DNA of 50,793 nucleotides. Source: JAADHX01 sp964569385 (GTDB lineage Bacteria > Actinomycetota > Acidimicrobiia > Acidimicrobiales > Poriferisodalaceae). The DNA lies in NCBI GenBank assembly GCA_964569385.1, contig CAZMUM010000038.1, forward strand, positions 1-50,793, given 5' to 3'. Positions 35,470 through 43,315 of the stretch are shown here, piece after piece. The notes under the pieces are model-generated. The model did no database searches. It saw only the letters and a program-made list of their open reading frames with translations, and was not told the DNA's origin. Each line of letters begins with the position of its first letter. Positions within the stretch are counted from its first letter, which is position 1. The position numbers and the translations under genes are program-made.

Positions 35470-36162
35470 CTACGTCTCTTCGGTTGGAGACGATTCTGCT
35501 TTGGGTGTCGGCGTGACAGGTGACTCTTCTGACTGTGACTCTGATTCTGATGACTGGGGTGCTACCTCGGCGGCGGCCATAGCTGCTGACGCCGCTTGGG
35601 CCTCTGCCTCGGCCAATTTGCGGGCGTGATCAGCTTGAGCTCGCTTGTCGGGGCTGAGCACCATGGTCATGTTGCGGCCATCGAGCCTTGGGTATTGGTC
35701 GACTTTGCCAACATGTTCAACCGTGTTGGCAACCTTTTCGAGAATGTCTCGCCCCAGTTCGGGGTGAGCCATCTCGCGACCGCGAAACATGATAGTCAGT
35801 TTGACTTTGTGACCGTGTGACAAAAACTTCTCGACGTTGCGAGTCTTGGTGTCGAAATCGCCGATCCCGATTTTGGGACGGTACTTCATCTCCTTGAGCT
35901 CCGCGGCTCGCGATTTGCGTCGCGACTCCTTCATCTTTTGTGCGGCTTCGTACTTAAATTTGCCGTAATCCATGATTCGGCAAACTGGTGGCGAAGCTTG
36001 GGCAGCAACCTCAACTAGATCGAGGTCGGCTGCCGCCGCTATTGATAGGGCCTCTGGCAGTGGCTTTATGCCAATCTGCTCACCGTCGGCGCCCACGAGG
36101 CGAACCTCGCGAGCTCGGATGCGATCATTGATCCGCGGCTCGTCGTCGTGTGGGGGTGCTAT
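35470..36162 (-). CDS. infC: translation initiation factor IF-3, non-canonical start
   Basis: IF-3 has its N-domain with INDRIRAREVRLVGADGEQ and its C-domain with KFKYEA...KEMKYRPKIGIGDFDTKTRN. It then has an unusual acidic/Ser-Pro-rich tail of about 50 residues (ends PTPKAESSPTEET). The first ATG/GTG/TTG in frame is the GTG at 36096, which would cut off the conserved RINDRIRAREVRL segment. The frame is open upstream to a TAG at 36195-36193. ATA at 36162 gives a family-like N-terminus (M-APPHDDEPRINDR) with AGGT ahead and is chosen; CTT at 36183, behind GGAG, is another option. Rare start codons are a known self-regulation device of infC. Confidence 0.85.
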   Translation of the reverse strand: MAPPHDDEPRINDRIRAREVRLVGADGEQIGIKPLPEALSIAAAADLDLVEVAAQASPPVCRIMDYGKFKYEAAQKMKESRRKSRAAELKEMKYRPKIGIGDFDTKTRNVEKFLSHGHKVKLTIMFRGREMAHPELGRDILEKVANTVEHVGKVDQYPRLDGRNMTMVLSPDKRAQADHARKLAEAEAQAASAAMAAAEVAPQSSESESQSEESPVTPTPKAESSPTEET

Positions 36163-36438
36163 GACCGGACCTGCTTGTCCAAGGGACGTCTCCTACGTCG
36201 GGGGTGAATAACAAAGGCGGACTGCAAGAGTTGCCCGCCAACCACACGTCATCGACCCACCGAAATTCGGTGACAACGGCACTCCAAAAGAGGAATGTCG
36301 GTGCTGTCGCTGACCTGACGCACTCGGAAGTGGCCAGGTGGAGGGAGTGCCTCACTTGCCTCAGATGTCCAGCGGCGTATGGTATCAGGCTGCGGTTCGG
36401 AACCCAATCCGCCGCCGCGATCTCGAGGAGATGTACTT
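36163..36438. promoter_or_regulatory. divergent regulatory region between infC and the DUF1844-like gene
   Basis: The 276-bp spacer holds a 15-bp near-palindrome CACCGAA-A-TTCGGTG (36258-36272), a plausible operator or leader hairpin stem. For the plus strand, TTGCCT (36356-36361) and TATGGT (36378-36383), 16 nt apart, form a candidate promoter. A GAGGAG ribosome-binding site lies at 36425-36430. No small ORF or known ribosomal-protein leader was recognised. Confidence 0.45.
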
Positions 36439-36909
36439 ATGAGCCTGTGGACCCCCGATGGAGAACACACTGTCCCTGACAAAGATGAGCCCACGTATTC
36501 CGACGCCCCAACCGGGTCAATGGACGACCTCGATCCACAGACGGCTGAGAAGCTTCAGGAGGAGTTGGCTCGGTCCCAAGCACAGCTACTCGCGGCTCCA
36601 GTCGAGCAGGTCGTAAGTAACCATGTCATGGGTCTATTCGAGCTCGGCGCCCTGCACCTGCGTGTTGGCAACCTCGAGGCGGCGCGTCTTCCAATCGACG
36701 CTATGGGCGTCATGGTCGACAACCTTGGCGATCGGCTGGCCGAAGCCGAAACCCTAACTGCGGCCTTGACCCAACTCCGGATGGCCTATGTAGAACAAGT
36801 TAACTCGGCCAACTCCGAGACCGACGAAGCCAACTCCGAGACCGACGAAGCCGACTCCGATACCGACGCTACTGAGCCAGACACCGACGAAGCCGACGCC
36901 GACGACTAG
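36439..36909 (+). CDS. conserved hypothetical protein, DUF1844-like
   Basis: This is a 156-residue protein, MSLWTPDGEHTVP at the start. A helical core (residues ~45-115) has APVEQVVSNHVMGLFELGALHL and AARLPIDAMGVMVDNLGDRL. It resembles the DUF1844 family often found beside infC in actinobacteria. The C-terminus is a strongly acidic low-complexity tail with repeated NSETDEA units. The strong GAGGAG site 8 nt upstream fixes ATG 36439. Function unknown; proximity to infC suggests a translation-linked role, which is only inference. It shares a CTAG tetranucleotide with the convergent mogA stop. Confidence 0.75.
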   Translation: MSLWTPDGEHTVPDKDEPTYSDAPTGSMDDLDPQTAEKLQEELARSQAQLLAAPVEQVVSNHVMGLFELGALHLRVGNLEAARLPIDAMGVMVDNLGDRLAEAETLTAALTQLRMAYVEQVNSANSETDEANSETDEADSDTDATEPDTDEADADD

Positions 36910-37457
36910 TGATCAGTCGGGGTGCCAGCTAGCAGACGAACCGCGTGGGGCAATACATCGGCAATGGCTTCGAAACACTCGACACATCCCTTGGTCGATC
37001 CAGGCGTGTTGACCACAATCGAGTCGCCTGCCGTACCGGCAATGCCGCGACTCAACCGGCCAAGCGGATTGACCAAACGCATGGCCTCGGCCAAACCTGG
37101 AGCCTCTCGATCGATCACCAGTTTGGTTCCCTCTGGCGTGAGGTCGCGGTGAGTAAATCCCGTACCGCCGGTGCTTATGACCAAACCAGAGAACCCCTCA
37201 CACATCGAACGCAACGCCGCAGCAACGTTCTCGGTGCCGTCGGCGGTGACCTGATGATCAACCACAGAGAACCCTGCGGCCGCGACGGCAGCCACCAACG
37301 CGACGCCTGATCGATCCTCCCTGGCGCCGTGAACAACGCCGTCGCTAACCGTCAGCACCTTGGCCTCGAGCTGCGGCGTAGGATCTGGATCTGGATCTGG
37401 ATCTGGATCTGGATCTGACTCGGCACGATGGTGCGGTGAGCTGTGATGGTCGGCCAT
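36906..37457 (-). CDS. mogA: molybdopterin adenylyltransferase-type protein (MogA/MoaB)
   Basis: This 183-residue protein acts in molybdenum cofactor synthesis. The core starts at AKVLTVSDGV. The signature STGGTGFTHRDLTPEG lies near residue 90, followed by IVVNTPGSTKGCVECF near 145. Before the core is an unusual 30-residue N-terminal tail rich in His and then a run of DP dipeptides, encoded by a GGATCT hexanucleotide repeat. No other molybdenum gene is nearby. Whether it is MogA (adenylyltransferase) or MoaB cannot be settled from sequence alone. Confidence 0.88.
   Translation of the reverse strand: MADHHSSPHHRAESDPDPDPDPDPDPTPQLEAKVLTVSDGVVHGAREDRSGVALVAAVAAAGFSVVDHQVTADGTENVAAALRSMCEGFSGLVISTGGTGFTHRDLTPEGTKLVIDREAPGLAEAMRLVNPLGRLSRGIAGTAGDSIVVNTPGSTKGCVECFEAIADVLPHAVRLLAGTPTDH
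37381..37416. repeat. six copies of hexanucleotide GGATCT
   Basis: It is an uninterrupted 36-bp microsatellite inside the 5' part of mogA, encoding Asp-Pro repeats. Because each unit is 6 bp, length changes keep the frame. Confidence 0.97.
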
Positions 37458-37463
37458 AGTCGC

Positions 37464-37469
37464 AGCGTA
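37464..37469 (-). promoter_or_regulatory. -10 box for mogA, leaderless arrangement
   Basis: TACGCT on the minus strand ends 6 nt before the mogA ATG. There is no ribosome-binding site. Confidence 0.4.
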
Positions 37470-37529
37470 CAGACGCAGCCCCAGCAGCCGTCGCCGGGGG
37501 GGCTCATCGGGCCGCTCGGGCCACGGCCT

Positions 37530-38696
37530 CTAGGCGTTCAGGTTTGCGAGCCGGTCAATGCCGTCGCGCAGAACTGCTTCGGTTTTGCAGAAAGTGAACC
37601 GCACCAGGTGTTTGCCTCGGTCGCGGTTGTCGTAGAACACTTGGGTCGGGATCCCGACCACGCCAACCCTGTCGGGAAGCGCGAGACAGAAATCGACGCC
37701 ATCGGACGCTCCAAGAGGTCGGATGTCGGTGTTGACGAAGTAGGTGCCTTGGGGCACAAAAACATCGAACCCGGCGTTGGCGAGACCATCGCACAGTAGG
37801 TCTCGCCTCACTCGAAAGTCGCGAACAAACTCGGCGTAGTACGAGTCGTCCAGGTCGAGGGCAGCAGCAATCGCCAACTGAAATGGGCCGCTGTGTACGA
37901 AGGTCAGGAATTGTTTGGCGGTGCGGATGGCCCCAACCAGGGCCGCGGGTGCACAGACCCAACCAATCTTCCAACCCGTGAAGCTGAAGGTCTTTCCCCC
38001 TGAACTAATGGTGACGGTTCGATCCCACATTCCCGGTAGCGAGGCCATTGGAATGTGCTCGCCGTCGAAGACCAGGTGTTCGTATACCTCGTCGGTGACG
38101 ACGATGAGGTCGTGCCGCTTGGCGATATCGGCAACGGCGCTCATCTCCGCCGCGCTGAATACCTTGCCGGACGGGTTGTGCGGCGTATTGAGCAAGATCA
38201 GCTTGGTCTTGGCCGTAACCAACGATTCGAGCTCGGCGGGGTCGAACGAGTATTCAGGTGGACTTAGTGTGATGACCTTCTTGATGCCCCCGGCCATGGC
38301 GACACTGGCGCCGTAGCTGTCGTACCAGGGCTCGAACGTGATGACCTCATCGCCGGGTTCTAGCAACGAAATCATCGTGGCCGCGATGGCTTCGGTAGCG
38401 CCGACCGTTACCAGAATCTCCGACTCGGGGTGATAGTCGAGATCGTAGAACCGTTTCTGATGACGGCCGACTGCTTGACGAAGCTCAGGCAACCCAGGTC
38501 CGGGCGGGTACTGATTGTGTCCGGCCCTCATGGCGGCAACGGCAACGTCGATGATCTCGTCTGGACCGTCCGTATCGGGAAAACCCTGCCCAAGGTTGAC
38601 TGCGTGGGTGCGCGCCGCCAAGGCCGACATCTCGGCGAAGATCGTGGTACCGAACCCTTGCAGACGTCGGCTTAGGTGAGGATTGGGTTCGGCCAT
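37530..38696 (-). CDS. PLP-dependent aminotransferase (class I/II, DapC or kynurenine-aminotransferase-like)
   Basis: This is a fold-type I aminotransferase of 388 residues. GFPDTDGPDEI lies near residue 36, and NTPHNPSGKVFSAAE near 168. The aspartate contact is VTDEVYEHLVF, and the PLP lysine is in SSGGKTFSFTGWKIGW near 237. The conserved Arg is in RFTFCKTEAVL near 365. In actinobacteria this subgroup is often annotated as N-succinyldiaminopimelate aminotransferase (lysine/peptidoglycan precursor) or kynurenine/methionine aminotransferase; sequence alone does not decide. ATG 38696 is supported by the family start and by a -10 box 6 nt upstream. Confidence 0.9.
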   Translation of the reverse strand: MAEPNPHLSRRLQGFGTTIFAEMSALAARTHAVNLGQGFPDTDGPDEIIDVAVAAMRAGHNQYPPGPGLPELRQAVGRHQKRFYDLDYHPESEILVTVGATEAIAATMISLLEPGDEVITFEPWYDSYGASVAMAGGIKKVITLSPPEYSFDPAELESLVTAKTKLILLNTPHNPSGKVFSAAEMSAVADIAKRHDLIVVTDEVYEHLVFDGEHIPMASLPGMWDRTVTISSGGKTFSFTGWKIGWVCAPAALVGAIRTAKQFLTFVHSGPFQLAIAAALDLDDSYYAEFVRDFRVRRDLLCDGLANAGFDVFVPQGTYFVNTDIRPLGASDGVDFCLALPDRVGVVGIPTQVFYDNRDRGKHLVRFTFCKTEAVLRDGIDRLANLNA

Positions 38697-38702
38697 AGGC
38701 AG

Positions 38703-38708
38703 AAGGTA
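38703..38708 (-). promoter_or_regulatory. -10 box for the aminotransferase gene, leaderless arrangement
   Basis: TACCTT (minus strand) lies 6 nt upstream of the ATG at 38696, inside the short rsmB-aminotransferase spacer. Confidence 0.4.
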
Positions 38709-38719
38709 CCCCGAGTCGT

Positions 38720-39853
38720 CTACTCGGGCCGTCCGAGACGAAACACAGCCATGCCGTCGGTGTCGTAGTCGTGCGGCAACACGATCCCGCCATAACCAAG
38801 CCTGGTCGGGCGCCACCGGTCTGGTTTGACGAGGTCGAGTGGCCTGAAGCCAGTGTCGGCCACGAACGCCTCAACCACATCGGTCGATTCTTCGCCGGTA
38901 AGGGTGCACACCGAGTAGATAACTTCGCCACCTGGGCGAACCAGCGCGGCTGCCGCGTTCATGAGTTCGCTTTGCAGGATCGCCAGGCGTTCGACGTCAC
39001 CTTGCCGCACTCGCCAGCGGGCATCGGCGCGACGTCCGAGCGCACCTAGCCCAGAACAAGGCGCATCGACCAACACCCGGTCGGCCTGGCCAGCCAAGAG
39101 CCCGCTGTCGCGCCCGTCGGCGCACAGAACCTCGATGTGGTCTTGGCCGTATCGAGCCACAACGTCGCCGAGAAGTTTGCATCGTTCTTCGTCGACTTCG
39201 ACAGCGGTGACGTTGGCCCCGACAGCGGCAAGTCCGGTGGATTTGCCACCTGGTGCGGCGCATAGGTCGACGACCTGTTCGCCGGGTTGAACCCCGACCT
39301 CGGTGACCACCCACTGCGATGCTCGCCCCTGGATGTAGCCATCGGAGCGCGACGGGGCCTGTTCTGGCTCGTTCATCGCTGCCAGCGCTGCAGAGCCGTC
39401 GGCGCCCCAGTCGGTAACGAAGCGCTCGACAATCCAATCTGGATACGAAAGTTCGACCGCGTCGGATGGCCAGATGATGCCCCGTTGAACATCGTCGGCT
39501 ACTCGCCGAAGAATCGCGTTGACGAACCCTCCGACCTTCTTAGAAGCAACCTCGACGGTCTCGCCAACCGCGGCATGACGCGGCGTGCCGAGGAATATGA
39601 GCTGGAACGCGCCCATCCGCAACAACGCGGCCACATCGGCATCGGGGGCCCGACGCAAGTGGGGAGCAATGACGTGGTTACACGCCCGCTGCATTCGGAC
39701 GGTTCCAAGGGTGAGCGCGGTTACGAAGGCTCGGTCGCGATCGTCGAGCTCGGAATCTTCTAACACCGCGGCCAAGACAGACCCTGATCGCTCGCCCGCG
39801 GAAATGCGTTCGATAGCCGCGGCCGCTACCGAACGTGCTGATGCGCTATTCAT
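38720..39853 (-). CDS. rsmB: 16S rRNA (cytosine-967-C5)-methyltransferase RsmB
   Basis: The protein has 377 residues. An N-terminal NusB-like RNA-binding helical domain (residues 1-130) is followed by a SAM methyltransferase. Motif I is VVDLCAAPGGKSTGLA near 208. The Pro-Cys catalytic motif is VDAPCSGLGALGRR near 278, and the second catalytic Cys is in IYSVCTLTGEES near 327. It modifies C967 in 16S rRNA. The stretch between NEPEQAP and GYIQGRASQWV is shorter than in E. coli RsmB, perhaps a clade feature. ATG 39853 overlaps the fmt stop (ATGA); the order def-fmt-rsmB is classic. Confidence 0.93.
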   Translation of the reverse strand: MNSASARSVAAAAIERISAGERSGSVLAAVLEDSELDDRDRAFVTALTLGTVRMQRACNHVIAPHLRRAPDADVAALLRMGAFQLIFLGTPRHAAVGETVEVASKKVGGFVNAILRRVADDVQRGIIWPSDAVELSYPDWIVERFVTDWGADGSAALAAMNEPEQAPSRSDGYIQGRASQWVVTEVGVQPGEQVVDLCAAPGGKSTGLAAVGANVTAVEVDEERCKLLGDVVARYGQDHIEVLCADGRDSGLLAGQADRVLVDAPCSGLGALGRRADARWRVRQGDVERLAILQSELMNAAAALVRPGGEVIYSVCTLTGEESTDVVEAFVADTGFRPLDLVKPDRWRPTRLGYGGIVLPHDYDTDGMAVFRLGRPE

Positions 39854-40779
39854 GACTTGGTCTCGAATTCGAATCGATCGCTTGAACTGAGCTTGGCCCC
39901 GCGGGCCCAAGCGTCGGCATCTTGGCGGGGTTTTCCTTCTGGTTGTACGACCACCAGCTCCAACGTACTAGTGCCGGTCTGGACCGAGAGCCCGTGCAGC
40001 GTGCCTGGGGTGCTACCCCGCCGTTCGACGGAGTTGGCCTCGATAGTACGAACCTCGTGGATCTTGAAGCGGCCATGGCGAAAGGAAGTGAACGCGCCAC
40101 CGACACGAACTTGGCGGTTGATTTGTTGAGCGCTAGCTGACCAGTCGATGAGACGGTCGGACCCAACGATCTTGGCGGCATGGGTCGGCTCTCCGACCTG
40201 AGGTTTGGGGTCATAAAGGCCATCACGAAGGCTATCGATCAACAGTTCGGCACCCATCGAGGCCAAACGAGCCCGAAGGTCGGCGGCGGTGTCGCCCGGT
40301 TCGATCGGCGTCTCAATGCGCCCATAGACCGGCCCGGTGTCTAGCCCGACTTCGAGGCCCATGAGGCACACACCGGTCAGATCGTCGCCGGCGAGAATGG
40401 CCCGCTCGACTGGCGCCGCGCCACGCCAGCGAGGTAACAACGAAAAGTGGACGTTTAACATCGGTAAGCGTTCGAGCATTGGGCGTCGAATCAGATGGCC
40501 ATAGGCGACCACAACGCCAACATCAGCTTGCGCTTGGAGAGAGCGCTCGACATCGTCGGTGACAACGAGCCCCAGATCGAGTGCAGCGGACTTGACAGGC
40601 GACGGCGACGGCGCCGAACGTCTGCCGCGGCGTCGGTCAGGGGTGCTGACCACGAGCGGCACCTCGAAACCGCCATCGACAAGGGCCTCGAGGCACGGCA
40701 CAGCGGCGTCGGGTGTGCCGAAGAAGACGACTCGTTTGGGGTGCGGCGGGGGTACCGCTAACTCGATCGGCCCGGTCAC
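39850..40779 (-). CDS. fmt: methionyl-tRNA formyltransferase
   Basis: This formylates initiator Met-tRNA using 10-formyl-tetrahydrofolate. It has 309 residues. The N-terminal FFGTPDAAVPCLEAL, the catalytic Asn/His segment NVHFSLLPRWRGAAPVERAI near 107, and GLDTGPVYG near 145 are present. The C-terminal OB-like domain begins near 205. The HFSLLP form differs slightly from the common HPSLLP, leaving catalytic N and H intact. GTG at 40779 overlaps the def stop (GTGA). Confidence 0.95.
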   Translation of the reverse strand: MTGPIELAVPPPHPKRVVFFGTPDAAVPCLEALVDGGFEVPLVVSTPDRRRGRRSAPSPSPVKSAALDLGLVVTDDVERSLQAQADVGVVVAYGHLIRRPMLERLPMLNVHFSLLPRWRGAAPVERAILAGDDLTGVCLMGLEVGLDTGPVYGRIETPIEPGDTAADLRARLASMGAELLIDSLRDGLYDPKPQVGEPTHAAKIVGSDRLIDWSASAQQINRQVRVGGAFTSFRHGRFKIHEVRTIEANSVERRGSTPGTLHGLSVQTGTSTLELVVVQPEGKPRQDADAWARGAKLSSSDRFEFETKS

Positions 40780-41309
40780 CTTGAGAAGTGGAAGCCTTGA
40801 TCGGCATCATCGTCGGCCCGACCCTCGACGTTGGCTCGCCACAGCTTGAACGCCTCTTTGCGTGTGGGTTTGTCGAGATGATCGAACAACAGAACGCCGT
40901 CGAGATGATCAAGTTCGTGTTGGAACAACCGGGCTGTGAGCTCGTCGGCTTCGATCGAGACCTCGTTGCCATCGAGGTCATAACCAGTGAGGTGCACCTC
41001 TTTGGGCCGAACAATGTCGAAGGAGAACCCGGGAATCGATAGGCAACCCTCTGGGTAATCCCACTCGCCAGCAGACTCGCTGATGGTGGGGTTGACCAGG
41101 ACTTGTGGCCCCTCGCCATCGTTTAGGTCGTACACGAAGAGCCGCTTTTGGATGCCGACCTGCGGAGCCGCTAGGCCAATCCCTTCGGCCTCATACATCG
41201 GGGCGAACATGTCCGAGGCCATGCGCGCCACCTTGCCATCGATGTTCTCGATGGCAGAGGCGACCTGACGCAGAACCGGGTCGCCGAAGAAGCGGATTTC
41301 CAGGGACAT
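40776..41309 (-). CDS. def: peptide deformylase
   Basis: This iron-type deformylase removes N-formyl from new proteins. It has 177 residues and all three motifs: GIGLAAPQVG (near 43), EGCLSIPG (near 88, Cys metal ligand) and QHELDHLDG (near 129, two His ligands and Glu). It is first in a def-fmt-rsmB overlap series. ATG 41309 lies 8 nt after a TATCGT box, with no ribosome-binding site. Confidence 0.96.
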   Translation of the reverse strand: MSLEIRFFGDPVLRQVASAIENIDGKVARMASDMFAPMYEAEGIGLAAPQVGIQKRLFVYDLNDGEGPQVLVNPTISESAGEWDYPEGCLSIPGFSFDIVRPKEVHLTGYDLDGNEVSIEADELTARLFQHELDHLDGVLLFDHLDKPTRKEAFKLWRANVEGRADDDADQGFHFSR

Positions 41310-41317
41310 GGTTCATA

Positions 41318-41323
41318 ACGATA
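41318..41323 (-). promoter_or_regulatory. -10 box for def, leaderless arrangement
   Basis: TATCGT (minus strand) ends 8 nt upstream of the def ATG, in the 44-bp spacer after priA. Confidence 0.4.
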
Positions 41324-41353
41324 CCGGCACAACTCTCGCACCAATGTATGGAC

Positions 41354-43198
41354 CTATACCCGCCTGGGATCGACCTCGATGCGCATCCGGCCCGGTGGGC
41401 GCGGCGTGGTTCGAAGCGCGGTCGTGAGCGTCTCGTGGTTGACCGCTCGCAAGAGCCAGCGCCCGTCGTCTTGGCCTACTACCTCGATGTCGCCACCAGG
41501 GTCGAAGGCCTCCATGAACGCTGGGGCCACTGCTCCCGACACGACTGCCATGGCCGAAAACGGGGGTAAAGACAACTCCCGGCGTCGGTCGAGCTCAACT
41601 GTTGAAACAATGGAGGGGTCGCCGTGAAGCGCTGCTCTCACAACATGGTGCTCTGGCAACCGCGTCTGAAGCGCTATCCGTCCGCCGTCGGCGCGTGTTC
41701 CGACCAACCTGGCGGCGGCAGCGACGAGTGCCATCGCCTGTTCTGCGGCCATGAAGCGCGGCGCCAAGAGTTCTTGGTCGAGGTCGAGGAAGACCACTGT
41801 GTCGACCTGGTCGAGGCGGTGAAGAAGTGCCTCAGTGCCGACGTACAAGTCGGCGGTGCCCGAAATCGGTCCGTCGGCGGCGGTCACTTCGGCTACCTCA
41901 CGGCGCGCCAGCTTTGCCAGCTCCTCCGCGACCCCGGCCACGCCAAGCCTGACCCGCCGAAACCGCGTCGCCCCGCACGACTCGCAAACCACCGGCCGAC
42001 GTTCGCCCGTAGCCCGAACCACGAACTCGTCGCCATCCATCAACAAAGCTGACCCAGCGTTCGATCGAGCCACCTCTCCGCACTGGTTACAGATCGATAG
42101 TCGAGCCCTACCGGTTCGATTGACGATGCAGGCCACAGTGCGGTCGCCTTGAATCAATCTGGCCAACTGCGGGGAGCACCACTCCCCCGATCGTGGATCT
42201 TCGTCGCGCCTGTCGATGACGTCGACCGCTGGCCAGCTGGTTCGTTCCTCCTTGCGGTCTGGGTGAAGCAGCACACCAGCTGATTGGGCTTGGAGCGACG
42301 GTGTAGGCGACAGCAACACACACGCAGCGCCATCGCGACGAGCTCGCTCGATGGCAACCTCACGGGCGTGCCATGTCGGCGATGATTCCTCTTGGTGTCG
42401 TTCGTCGTGCTCGTCGAATACCACAACCGACGCCAACGGGCCGATCGGAGCGAATGCCGCAGCTCGGGTGCCCACAGTGACGGCGCCAGCGGCAGACTTG
42501 GCCCAGTCACGATCCCATAAGGCAGCATCGACCCCGGCCCGGCGCAACCGCAACGAGAGGTGCCGCGCCGCGCTCAACGTCGGCACCAGCAACAGCGACC
42601 GGCCCCGAGCCACCGCGGCCATGGCGAACGGTGTTTCGTCGGCCGATGGTCCGACCCTCACGATGCTCACAGGGTGTTCGAATGCGGTGCTGATTCTGGC
42701 TTCTATGACTGTGCCGGGCGGACTCGGGCGACCGCGGCGGGGAATCTCGACAACGTTGATCGGTGGTGAAGCGGTGCGAAGGAAGCGAGACGTTCGACCA
42801 ACCCACCGATCGGCTGCCCAGCGAGCCAATTCGATGATGGCTGGCGGAGGGCCGAGCCCTGAGACCTTAGAGATCTTCCTAACTTCGAACTCACCAGCGG
42901 GCTCGACGTCTCGCGCAACCACCCAGCCTCGAACCCGCCGACCTCTGAGATCGACTCGCACAATGCTGCCGACCCGAACCTGTTCGGCTAGTTCACTCGG
43001 TACCCAATAGTCGAATTCGCGATCGATGGCCGCTTCGTCGATTAGTACCCTGACAATGACAGCATCGTCGGGAAGCACCGACCGCGCTCGTGCGCCGGGT
43101 AGGACTGACAAGTCGGGCGCGACAACCTCGGTAACCTCAAAAAGCCGACTCTGCCCGTCATCGAGCTCGTTACTCGTGTTGTGGTCCGACGCTGACAC
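41354..43198 (-). CDS. priA: primosomal protein N' (PriA), actinobacterial helicase-degenerate type
   Basis: The 614 residues begin with the PriA 3'-DNA-binding domain (VRVLIDEAAIDREFDYWVPS, then RVRGWVVA). The helicase region is present in outline (VVVFDEHDERHQEE as the DEXH-like box), but the Walker A GxGKT motif is absent. Zinc ligands are reduced to two pairs, CNQC and CESC. This degeneration is known for actinobacterial PriA, which probably assists replication restart without unwinding activity. The start is GTG 43198. Two 41-bp direct repeats, one with a possible SOS box, lie between metK and this start. Confidence 0.88.
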   Translation of the reverse strand: MSASDHNTSNELDDGQSRLFEVTEVVAPDLSVLPGARARSVLPDDAVIVRVLIDEAAIDREFDYWVPSELAEQVRVGSIVRVDLRGRRVRGWVVARDVEPAGEFEVRKISKVSGLGPPPAIIELARWAADRWVGRTSRFLRTASPPINVVEIPRRGRPSPPGTVIEARISTAFEHPVSIVRVGPSADETPFAMAAVARGRSLLLVPTLSAARHLSLRLRRAGVDAALWDRDWAKSAAGAVTVGTRAAAFAPIGPLASVVVFDEHDERHQEESSPTWHAREVAIERARRDGAACVLLSPTPSLQAQSAGVLLHPDRKEERTSWPAVDVIDRRDEDPRSGEWCSPQLARLIQGDRTVACIVNRTGRARLSICNQCGEVARSNAGSALLMDGDEFVVRATGERRPVVCESCGATRFRRVRLGVAGVAEELAKLARREVAEVTAADGPISGTADLYVGTEALLHRLDQVDTVVFLDLDQELLAPRFMAAEQAMALVAAAARLVGTRADGGRIALQTRLPEHHVVRAALHGDPSIVSTVELDRRRELSLPPFSAMAVVSGAVAPAFMEAFDPGGDIEVVGQDDGRWLLRAVNHETLTTALRTTPRPPGRMRIEVDPRRV

Positions 43199-43207
43199 CT
43201 AGGCATT

Positions 43208-43248
43208 GTGCCCCAGCGGTGGGACGCTTTGAACAATTCTTGCCGCAG
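43208..43248. repeat. 41-bp direct repeat, copy 1 (priA-metK spacer)
   Basis: It matches copy 2 at 38 of 41 positions, with a 65-bp period. Each shares the invariant 26-bp block starting CCAGCGGTGGGACG. Confidence 0.92.
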
Positions 43249-43272
43249 CGCCGGGTCGCCTTGCATGCATCT

Positions 43273-43313
43273 GTGCGCCAGCGGTGGGACGCTTTGAACA
43301 ATTGTTCCCGCAG
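43273..43313. repeat. 41-bp direct repeat, copy 2 (priA-metK spacer)
   Basis: It ends 2 bp before the metK stop codon. It differs from copy 1 at three positions, two of which complete the palindrome GAACAATTGTTC. Confidence 0.92.
43296..43307. promoter_or_regulatory. candidate LexA/SOS box upstream of priA
   Basis: GAACAATTGTTC is a perfect 12-bp palindrome of the GAAC-N4-GTTC type bound by LexA in Gram-positive bacteria and actinobacteria. It lacks the flanking C/G of the strongest sites. Its distance from the priA start (about 100 bp) allows a promoter role. Confidence 0.35.
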
Positions 43314-43315
43314 TA

